DNA of 64,000 bases, taken from NCBI GenBank assembly GCA_003290165.1, contig QNQO01009171.1, positions 62,001-126,000 of the forward strand. The letters are read 5' to 3'. A program made the position numbers and the translations under genes. This stretch comes from Berberis thunbergii (taxonomy: Eukaryota > Streptophyta > Magnoliopsida > Ranunculales > Berberidaceae). This document shows, one piece after another, positions 55,255 to 64,000 of this stretch (the first letter of the stretch is position 1; every line of letters starts with the position of its first letter). The notes beneath the pieces were generated by a model, which did no database searches, was not told where the DNA came from, and saw only the letters and a program-made list of their open reading frames with translations.

Positions 55255-56290
55255 GATAAAAATTTGCTTGATAGGTAGTGGTTGTTTTCTATTCATTTGC
55301 TTGTTAGGCAGTGATTGTTTTTCTTTGGAACAATTAAAAATTTTGTTCAGCAGTAGAAAACAGACGATCCAGACATCGACATGAGAATGTTGGTTAGTGA
55401 TTACCCTTATTTCAGAGCACTTCCGTTGTCCATGTGTCGAATACTTGCCAAGTACAATTGCTACGGCATTTTAGCATTTATGTTTAATATAGGGTCACTC
55501 ATTGTAAACCCTTGGATTCTTAGCAGATTTGGTCAAATTTAACCAAGACATTTGCAATTATTTATTTATTATTATAATTTTTTTATTTTTTTTTTATAAT
55601 AGGCGAGTTGGGTTTTTGTTGGATACCATAATCATTAAACTCCTTCAGCAGGGTTCAAACTTTGGACTTGTAATATCATTCGCCATAAATCTACTAACAA
55701 AGCTAGTACACCGATTGGCAGCCATTTGCAACTTTGAAATCTCATAAAACCTTTCGACAACTCTCCGTCTCATACTCAACTCGTCGTCGCAGGGAGAGGC
55801 CTGTCGCAGGTAGAGGCTAGTCGCAAGGAGAGGCTCGATCTGAGAAAGGTGCTCTCCGCAGATCCGAAACGAGGAAGGAGCTCTGAGGGAGAGGGAGGTC
55901 AGATCTGATTTCTTTTACAACTCAAATCTGGGAAGGGAATCTAGGAAATGAAGACTTAGTTGAACAATGACAAAAAAAACTAAAGAATGTGCCGCAGAAT
56001 GGGTTGAGGTGAGGCGAAAGTCGAGACTCACGAACAAGATATGAAGGATTAGAACCATAGGCCGGAAAATAATTCATTCAATGTTGTACAAGGTGTTGAT
56101 AAGAATAATAATATGAAAATGACAAACAGTACAGAGCCTCAATGTGCAGCTACAAAGATGACAGTGCAGGATGTTGACGAAGGTAGAGAGGCAACTCCAA
56201 TGATAAAGTGTTACCAGTGACAACTACTACCGAAGCAGAAATGACTCTGAAAATCAGGCAAACTGGGATCAATGAAAATGAGTTGGATGA
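55255..56290 (+). repeat. Deleted copy of the 36795-39391 segment
   Basis: It follows 36830-37470 (ttgcttgttaggcagtgatt, gttggttagtgattacc). It then jumps from gggaatctag to gaaatgaagacttagttgaa, skipping about 1 kb that holds the DUF4283-like coding part, and continues parallel to 38465-38815. No coding capacity. Confidence 0.75.
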
Positions 56291-56299
56291 TGGTTCAAA

Positions 56300-57340
56300 T
56301 ATCTTTATTTTCCCTCCGTTTCTTCTTCTTCTCTGTTGTGTGATCTAATGCGCGATCGAACTTGTGACTGGGAGGACGAAAGAAAGATCACGTGATCTAC
56401 ATCTATCTGGGTGTTGCTCTTATGTGTGCTAGATAGAGATGCTATTGTTATTATTTGTTGAGTTGAGTAAAACTTGGGGTGCTAATAGTCTAGAGCTTTA
56501 TATCAGTTTGAAGAATTTTTTTCATTTTCTTTTTCTGGGACTTGGGTTTTGAGAGCCATGGTCAGATCTCGATTCCATATGTTGTAATTGGTAGGAATAA
56601 GCGACTGTGAAACAAGAGCCACCTCAGGTATATGGTGAAGTGGTGGTGTTTGAACCACTGCTTGTATTGTCGCTCATGGTGGCAGCGGCTTCATAGTGGT
56701 GGCTCTGACTGAACCTTGAGTCCTATTAGCCTGATTTTTTTGGTGGTACTGAGTAAAGACGGGGGTGCAAATAGCAAACCGATTGAACAATGCTTCTATT
56801 GAGTTCGTATTTGCTTCATCCTTTGAGCAAAACAACTCTCCTCCATCCAGTACTGCAAGTCACCAATCCAGAGCGTACGAATCTCATCAGTCTCGCTAGT
56901 CGGCTGAACGTTCGAGTACTGCAGTTGTGGCTGAGGCTGAGACTACACTTGTTGCTGCGGCATCGGCGGCGGTTGCTAATTCCACGCTGGCGGCACCGCC
57001 TGTGATGGTTGCTTGTACTTTACTTAGGGATGAAATCTTTTATGTAACACCTTGATATACCCTTCACAGACTTGGAGTTACTGGCCATGGTGGTGGGTCT
57101 TTCTTCTTGCACTTACACTTCCATCATCAACATCAACTTAGTTGTCGACGATGATGGATATGATGATGAACTATTCCGATGATATTGATCAGTGATTGAG
57201 ATGTTGATGGGATTTGTGTTGATCTTTGTTGGATGGTGATGATCTCTGTTGACGAGATTATTTCTGTTGGTGATGAAGGATTGATGGTGGTTTTGATGAT
57301 TTTTGTATGATGACGATGATGGCGGCCTCATGTTGGCGAG
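56300..57340. other. No gene recognised
   Basis: Mixed text. A frame around 56900-57050 reads Ala-rich (ETTLVAAASAAVANSTLAAP) but has stops nearby. TGATGATG-type simple repeats occur at 57120-57330. Confidence 0.4.
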
Positions 57341-57344
57341 TGTT

Positions 57345-59305
57345 TGATATTCACATAATTATTACATAATATATCCCTTAATTTATATATGTTAGTGTTT
57401 CGATTATTATAATTTATAATAATTATTTCGTTTTCATGTCTTGGCAGGAATTTGAGCGTTAACGATGAAATGGTATTAAGGCGACAGACAATTGGTCGAT
57501 TCTAGTGGTGGTACAAAGCAGAGAGTCACATATCTAAACCTAACCCTAGTAAACCTAGATCCACTTAACTTAACCTAAGCCCAAATCCAAAAATGCTAAC
57601 CTAAAAACCCAAGCCCAAGATAATAGAATCCTATTTAGCTCCCCTAATCTTAGAGAACCAGAAATTGATTATTCTCTCCTCTTCCACAGCCCCTCTCCCT
57701 CATCTCTTTTCCAGCCACCACAACACCCTGCTGGCAACCCTCGCTCGATAGGAGAGCCGGTAGCGATAATCCCGTCATCACCCTTCCTCCTCGTCCTCTA
57801 CCATCAGCCGCCACTTTCTACCATCCTTCTCTCTGTTCCATCATCCTCACCGCCGCCATCCCACCGTCCAGCAACCTCGCCACCAGAATCGCACGACCAC
57901 CACAGCCGCGAAACAGAGCCGCAACCACCGCGACTCTGTTCCGCCTCGCCACAGAACCTTCTCTTCGTCTCTGATTCTTCTCTTCGTCTCGAACTCCTTC
58001 CCGTTTCCCGCTCTATTCCTCCACTTCTCTCTCTCTCACAGCCACCGTCGCGAGTAGAACGCACCACCTCAGCAGCCACCGCCGGCGAAACAGAGCCGCA
58101 ACCACCGGGACTCTGTTTTGCCTCGCGAAAGAGCCACATGTCGTCCTCCTCTCCTCTCAGTCCTCTCCTCTTCCAGGCATCCTTACCGTCTCTCTGCCAC
58201 CGTCTAATCACCACAGAAAGACCTCACGCGGCGCACCACCGTCGCTGAAACAGGGAGTCCCCTCCCGATTTCTCTCCCTTTATTTGTGTTGTTTTATTGG
58301 TGTTTCCTCACCTTTGTTCTTCTTTTGCAGGTTCTAGAATCAATTGGAGGTCGAGGGAGGTCGCGAGGAGCAAAGAAAACCACCGCTAGAGCCACTGTCG
58401 CGCTGGAGAAGACGACTGGACTGTAGCAGTACTGTAGCGCTACTGTAGCAGAGGCGGGAATTGGTTTATTTGGTTATTTGGCTATTCACACCCCAGCAAT
58501 TTGTAAGAGCCACCACAGAGTGTTTTTGGCCAGTTTTCTCGGGTTTCGCGTCCGTGCAGAGATGATTTCCACCTCCATTGACGTTGTGCTCACCGCTACC
58601 ATGACCAGCTAAACCATTCGCCAAGGCTACGATGAAACCATAGGGTTTCCTAGAGTTTGTGTATTTAAATTTATTGTTTTCTTTATGCTTGAACGTTAAA
58701 CACATTTGATTTATGATTTTCAATAATTTGCTTTCATTGATTATATCCTGATTAATTATCTAGACTAGTCGGTAGTTAGAAATACTCTTTGTTGAAATTC
58801 AAAAGTCTAATTTAATCAATTAATCTGAATCTGTGATTGTGTGTGTCGTAAGAAGACACGCAATGCTAGGGATTAGGATTAGTTAAAATAAATTTGTGAT
58901 TGTGTGTGCCGTAAGAAGACACACAATTCTAGGAATTTATACCTATGCTGAAATCAATTGTGAACTTAGATTAATCTTTAGGTTAGTCATGTTAAATCTT
59001 GAAAACAATATTTTTGATTACACAAATCTCAAAGAACCTGTGCTGGATTCAATGCCTTGGTTTCCTTTCTCATATTCTTTAAAACTTTTTATTTTGTTTT
59101 TAATTCGATTTTTAGTTTAGATATTTTAATTGCTGTAACCCCCAATTTAAATTAGTTTAATTAAACCCTGAAATTGAATTGCAACCACAGTCCTTGTGGG
59201 ATCGACCTGTACTTGCTCTTGTCTACCAGTTAGACACTGTGCACTTGCAGTTATTAAAATTAGGTTAAATTAACCTATTTATTTAGGTTAGTTAAATTTG
59301 CATCA
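57345..59305 (+). repeat. Probable 5' LTR of an Athila-like element
   Basis: The right end GCATCA (59305) lies six bases before a tRNA-Asp-type primer site. Text such as gtgggatcgacctgtacttg near the end is typical of Athila/Tat LTRs. The left end TGATATTCAC at 57345 is inferred only from TG...CA ends and is uncertain. The GC-rich stretch 57660-58260 lies inside. Confidence 0.5.
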
Positions 59306-59311
59306 AGTTTT

Positions 59312-59329
59312 TGGCGCCGTCGCCGGGGA
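59312..59329 (+). promoter_or_regulatory. Primer-binding site (tRNA-Asp type)
   Basis: TGGCGCCGTCGCCGGGGA is complementary to the 3' end of plant tRNA-Asp(GUC), with one T-to-C difference from the usual TGGCGCCGTTGCCGGGGA. This primer is characteristic of Athila and related gypsy elements. Confidence 0.85.
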
Positions 59330-60934
59330 CTGTAACGGTGTAATTGAATTCAAGAGTTTATTTTTCACTAATTTGTAGTTTAGGTTAATAAAAAAAATAA
59401 AAATTTAATAAATAAAAAAAATTAGGTCAGATATAAGATTGCTTTTGCTTTTAGGATAGGCTTGATTTTATTTTTTTTAGTTATTTATTTTAAGTCTTAG
59501 AAGTTTTGATACTTGTTTTTGTTTTTTTTATTTTTTTATTTTTTGCAGGTATTAATAGGAAGGAAACATATATTACAAATTACACGCTTCTCGAGACAAT
59601 TGAACGATCCTGCCAACGTCAAGCAAAGTTTTTATTATTTTTTTATTTTGTGAGGAGAGTCTTAATTTTATTTTCACCTCGTTTTACGAGCGTGTGGTGT
59701 AATAATTTTTAAACTCTACTATTTTTCATTTTGTTAAATCACAAAAAAAAAAAAAAAACCTAAATTCTCTAAGTCAAAAGAAATATAGGGAAACAATTTT
59801 AATTGTTACCCAATATTTCTTGTGATTTAGAAGTTCGACTTCTAAGACCAAGACCAGTAAATTTATTTGCATATGCTTGTGTGTTGAGTGAAACGGATAA
59901 AAAGAAGTCGGACAATTTTTTTTAATTGTGCTAACTTTGTGTGCAGATTGGAATACGCACACTGTAAGTATTTCTCTCACACGCGGCGTATTAACGACCA
60001 GGGTGCTTGGTGTAATTGATTGAAATTGTGTGATTGGATGTTAAATTTCTGCAATTGTGGATGCTAAACTTTAGTAATAAGCAGACCCAGCTTATAAATA
60101 GAAACTGGTGGGACTTGATATCCCCACCTCATCACTCCAGCTGTGTGCAACTAATAGCCTAATATAATTAAAATCAATTAGCAAGTTAGATAGAGCCATC
60201 TTTTAGGTACGGTGTTCATAGGACAACCAAGACCAAGGTGAGTCCAATAATTTTTGTGTTGACCAAACTGAAAGTGACGATGGGTTTAATCATTCAATGA
60301 ACTCCGAGAGGCCACTGCCACAAGGGTAATTTACCCGGTACGCCGAGTCATAAGTAAGCTACGATCCACAAGAAGAATTGGTGTAACCAACAGTTTTGGG
60401 TTAAGAACACAAGCCTCGAGTGTATATCCAACGTCACATCGTTCTCACATCTACTGGCTTACAGAGCGGTAGCACAAGAAAGTACTTAATTGGACCATTG
60501 TGACCTCCTTCTCTTGTGCGATAATCCGGTTTCTTTGAAACAAAACTCTAGCCTACTGATTTTGAACTTTGTGGGGTAAAGTGTATACTCTTAGGATCAA
60601 CTTGTAGCACCCATTGCCTTGTCATAAAGATTACATAAGAAGTAATTGTCCCCCAAAAATAAAAAGATAATTGATCTCAAAAACGTTGATTGCTTAGGGA
60701 GACATGTTTCTTGTGCATTTATTGGTTGCTGATTGCGTGTAAGTCTGTGTATATTTTTAGAGTTAGTGCTATAAAAAAAAATTTACTTAGGAGTGTTGAC
60801 TTTGCACCTTCGTTGTCCATTAGTTTATGCATACTTGGGTGCGTGATTCTAAGAGTAGACTTGTTCGACAAGAATTCGAAGAGTTCGTTGAAGTCCCCAT
60901 CACCTATTTAGGTTCATCATCCTCGTCCACTGAG
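59330..60934 (+). other. Untranslated leader of the Athila-like element
   Basis: About 1.6 kb between primer site and gag start. It has T/A-rich runs and no long frame. Long leaders are usual in this group. Confidence 0.5.
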
Positions 60935-63900
60935 ATGGCTGAGGGGAAGGCCTTTAAGGATTACTTCGCCCCTCTTCCTAGTAGTGCTCCATCTTGCATT
61001 GTCTTACCTGAGACAAGTGCAAACAGTTTTGAACTCAAACCATCTATTATTCATCTCTTGCCCACTTTTTATGGTTTTGAGAAAGAAGACCCTTATCTTC
61101 ATGTCAAAGAATTTCTTGACATTTGCGCTACCCTGAAGTACCAAAACTTTTCTGATGATTCGGTCCGTCTTAGGTTATTTCCCTTTTCTCTAAAAGACAA
61201 GGCGAAATCGTGGTTAAATGCATTAGAGATAGGATCCATCACATCATGGGATGCGTTGTCAAGAAAGTTCTTGACAAAATACTTCCCCGTTCATAAAACA
61301 AATGCCCTCCGACGAGATTTATCTAATTTTCAACAAAAGTAGGGTGAACATTTCTATGAATGTTGGGAAAGGTTCAATGAGCTCATTGTAAAGTGTCCCC
61401 ACCATGGATTCGAGAAGTGGCGGCTAGTTCAATACTTTCAAGACGGTTTAACCCCTCAAAACCGTCGTATGATTGATGCCACTAGTGGTGGGTCATTAAT
61501 GAAAATGAGCGTCAGTGAAATTTGGGAATTTTTTGAGACGCTTTCCGAAAATTCTCAGCAATGGGATTATTCGAGAAAGGAGTCTGATAGGCGTAAGGGC
61601 GGTATATATGAAGTTAGAGATACATCTGTCCAACCCCCTTTTGCCTCAAAGTTAGAGACGGCTGTTATGACCATGACTCAAAAGATAGATGCACTCTTGA
61701 ATTTGACTCAACCTGCACTTCCCGCAAACGCTTCATCTGAAGTATGTGCTGCATGTTCGAGTCCTGGTCATTCAATAGCTATTGTGACTTGCAGAACGAT
61801 TATCCTGCATACTATGTGAGCAAGTCAAACGCTTTTAATGCGATACGGCGACCTGGCAATCATCCGCAACCTAACTATTACCAGTCAGGGTTCGCCAAAC
61901 ATCCAAGTCTCTCATGGGCCCATGGCCCACACCAAGGGGGACCTGTTGTTGTTTCCCAGGCTCCTCATGCCCCTAACCTTGTTAGGCCCCACCATAACCA
62001 AGTTCATCCATCCAACACATCAAGTTTAGAGGAAACGATTAATCAGCTTTTGCACCGCTCAGCAAGTATAATGGATCAGAATTCTAAGGACATATCTGAG
62101 TTGAAAGCCACGACTCAAAGACTTGAGATAGCTGTGAGTAAGATTACTCAGTCTTCTTCTGAGAGAGAGCCAGGGAGATTTCCTAGTCAACCCTGTTCCA
62201 AACCCAAAGGGTCAATTCGCAGTTCGTAGTACATCTGAGTCATACAATGAAAATGTCAAATCTATTACTACCCTTAGGAGTGGAAAACAGGTTGACAATC
62301 GAGTACAAATGCCCGATTTGAGTATTGGTGCATCCACGTCTAAGTCAAAACAGGTTGTATCTCCATCTGATAAGGAGGCTGATAAAGCCTCACCTTCTAC
62401 AGATGCTCATGTTGACTCTGACCCCACTCAGGCATCTCACTTGCCTAGAGCCCCGTTTCCATCACGGTTAGCTCCTGCAAAGAAATGAACAAATGTAATG
62501 GAAATTTTTAGACAAGTCCACATAAATATCCCACTACTCGATGCTAATCAAGCAAGTTCCTAGCTACGCCAAGTTTTGAAAGGATCTTTGCACACAGAAG
62601 CGGAAGCTACATGTGCAAAAGAGAGCCTTCCTCACCGAGCAAGTGAGCTCCATTATTCAAACACAGAACCCCGCCTAAGTATAGAGATCCTGGTTGCCCG
62701 ACTATTTCTTGTATTATCGGTGACCATATGATAGATAAGGCATTATTGGATTTAGGGGCAAGTGTTAATTTGTTGCCATATTCTGTTTATGAGCAATTAG
62801 GTCTTGGTGAGTTAAAACCGACTAGAGTGACACTGCAATTGGCAGATAGGTCTGTCAGAGTCCCCCGTGGTGTTATAGAGGATGTGATTATCAAGGTTGA
62901 AAATTCTATTATCCTGTGGACTTTTATAGTTCTTGATACGCAACCTGTTCACAATCCCTCGAGTCACATCCCAATCATTTTGGGTCGCCCATTTTTAGCC
63001 ACATCCAATGCCATCATTAACTGCAGGAATGGCATTATGAAATTGTCATTTGGCAACATGACTGTCGAACTCAACGTTTTAATGTTAGTCAACAACCCCC
63101 CGAGTCTGAAGACATCCATGAGGTTGACATGATTGAGAGTTTGGTGGAAAATTCCTTTCCGCAGTCCGCCTTAGATGATCCCCTAACGGTTTGTTTGACT
63201 CATTCTGGTTTAGACTTCGATATTAATAATTCCATTAGGGAAATGAATGCTTTGCTTGATGCATCCCCTAGTATGGTTCCTAGTTATTCATGGAGGTCTA
63301 AAAGTTGAACCCCTTCCACTCAGTGAGTCAAACCCGTCCCTTCAGTTGAGAAGCCACCCAAGCTTGACCTTAAACCATTACCAGACACCCTCAATATAAG
63401 TTTTTAGGTTCTGATGATACTTTACCTGTTATTATTTCATCAACATTGACTGCTGAACAGGAAAGTAATTGCTAAATGTTCTGAAAGAACATAAGGCATC
63501 ACTTGGGTGGACTATAGCAGATATTAAAGGAATAAGTCCAACTGTTTGCATGCATCGTATTCATATGGAAGATAATGCCAAAACTTCACGTGAAATGCAA
63601 CGTAGGCTTAATCCTAATCTTAAGGAGGTTGTCCTGAGCCGAAATGCTCAAATTGTTGGATACTGGTATTATTTACCCCATTTCGGATAGCTCTTGGGTC
63701 AGTCCAGTTCAGGTTATTCCCAAGAAATCAGGGGTCACTGTAGTCACAAATGATAGGAAGGAGTTAGTACCTACCCGCATGACCACTGGATGGCGAGTTT
63801 GTATTGACTACCGTAAGTTGAACTCAGGCACGAGGAAAGATCATTTTCCTCTCCCTTTTATCGATCAGATGCTTGAGAGGTTAGCCGGACATGATTACTA

Positions 63901-64000
63901 TTGTTTTCTTGATGGATATTCCGGTTATAACCAAATCCCCATTGCACCCGAGGACCAAGAGAAAACTACATTCACTTGCCCTTTTAGGACTTTTGCTTAT
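60935..64000 (+). pseudogene. Athila-like Ty3/gypsy gag-pol, broken, continues past the edge
   Basis: gag starts at ATG 60935 (MAEGKAFKDYFAPLP). The capsid text HLLPTFYGFEKEDPYLHVKE, RLFPFSLKDKAKSWLNAL and, after a TAG at about 61340, ERFNELIVKCPHHGFEKW is typical of the Athila/Tat retrotransposon gag domain. A Cys-rich CAACSSPGHS follows near 61745, then a frameshifted Pro/His/Gln-rich linker. Protease: 62728-63132, LLDLGASVNLLPYSVYEQLG, then IILGRPFLAT. Reverse transcriptase: from about 63700 VIPKKSGVTVV, TGWRVCIDYRKLN, DHFPLPFIDQMLERLAG, FLDGYSGYNQIPIAPED, cut by the window end. Stops and frameshifts (about 61340, 61820, 62230, 62490, 63130, 63690) show it is inactive. Confidence 0.87.

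Noticed and set aside
56790..57005. 71-codon Leu/Arg-rich frame
   Set aside because: No start context, no domain, and the alternative Ala-rich frame is equally poor.
57804..58214. 136-codon minus-strand frame rich in Arg/Gly/Glu
   Set aside because: Lies in the GC-rich part of the probable Athila-like LTR; low-complexity composition and no domain.
1..64000. CRISPR array, prokaryotic operon or phage
   Set aside because: No regularly spaced short repeats; gene structure with introns, poly(A) retroposons and plant families show a plant nuclear sequence.

Overview
The window is plant nuclear DNA from a flowering plant, most likely a eudicot. Evidence: intron-containing plant gene families, an ATL-type RING-H2 gene, plant invertase/pectin methylesterase inhibitors, tRNA-Met- and tRNA-Asp-primed LTR retrotransposons, plant L1-type LINEs and several DNA-transposon miniatures. 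I cannot name the species. Only four genes look intact: an ATL RING-H2 ubiquitin ligase (748-1608, minus), a divergent pair of inhibitor genes (9576-10118 minus, 11271-11786 plus) and one four-exon soluble epoxide hydrolase (16559-18634, plus).

Layout. 0-9 kb: the ATL gene, then mobile debris: a hAT-type element with an 8-bp target duplication, two nearly palindromic miniatures with perfect 9-bp target duplications, a lone LTR with a primer-binding site, a truncated fragment resembling the N-terminus of the circadian regulator LUX/PCL1, and a decayed tRNA of Leu/Ser type. 9-12 kb: the inhibitor pair. 12-15.5 kb: chains of very small LTR units (TRIM-like). 16-23.5 kb: epoxide hydrolase copies A (plus), B and C (minus). 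23.5-36.8 kb: a degenerate Ty3/gypsy element with a hAT-type element in its 5' LTR and a 3.9-kb nested LTR-type element carrying an ABCG transporter fragment. 36.8-39.4 kb: a LINE ORF1-like sequence with a poly(A) tail and no reverse transcriptase. 39.8-42 kb: epoxide hydrolase E and a remnant. 43.2-56.3 kb: a second, diverged copy of the 14.6-23.5 kb block, with epoxide hydrolase copies D, B', C' and E'. Extra insertions here are a solo LTR, a chromovirus remnant and a 5'-truncated LINE. 57.3-64 kb: an Athila-like Ty3/gypsy element running off the right edge.

The main biological story is an epoxide hydrolase array of nine recognisable loci made by tandem and segmental duplication. Only copy A keeps an open frame and all catalytic residues. 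The others carry frameshifts, deletions, transposon insertions or recombination breakpoints. Exon boundaries were set by aligning the copies to each other by eye. The match of exon lengths between copies (282, 183, 239-242 and 247 nt) is what exposes the frameshifts. I found no clearly new biological system. The most unusual items are the broken array itself (including an inverted A/B pair and a chimeric copy), the LUX-like fragment, the captured ABCG fragment and the palindromic miniatures.
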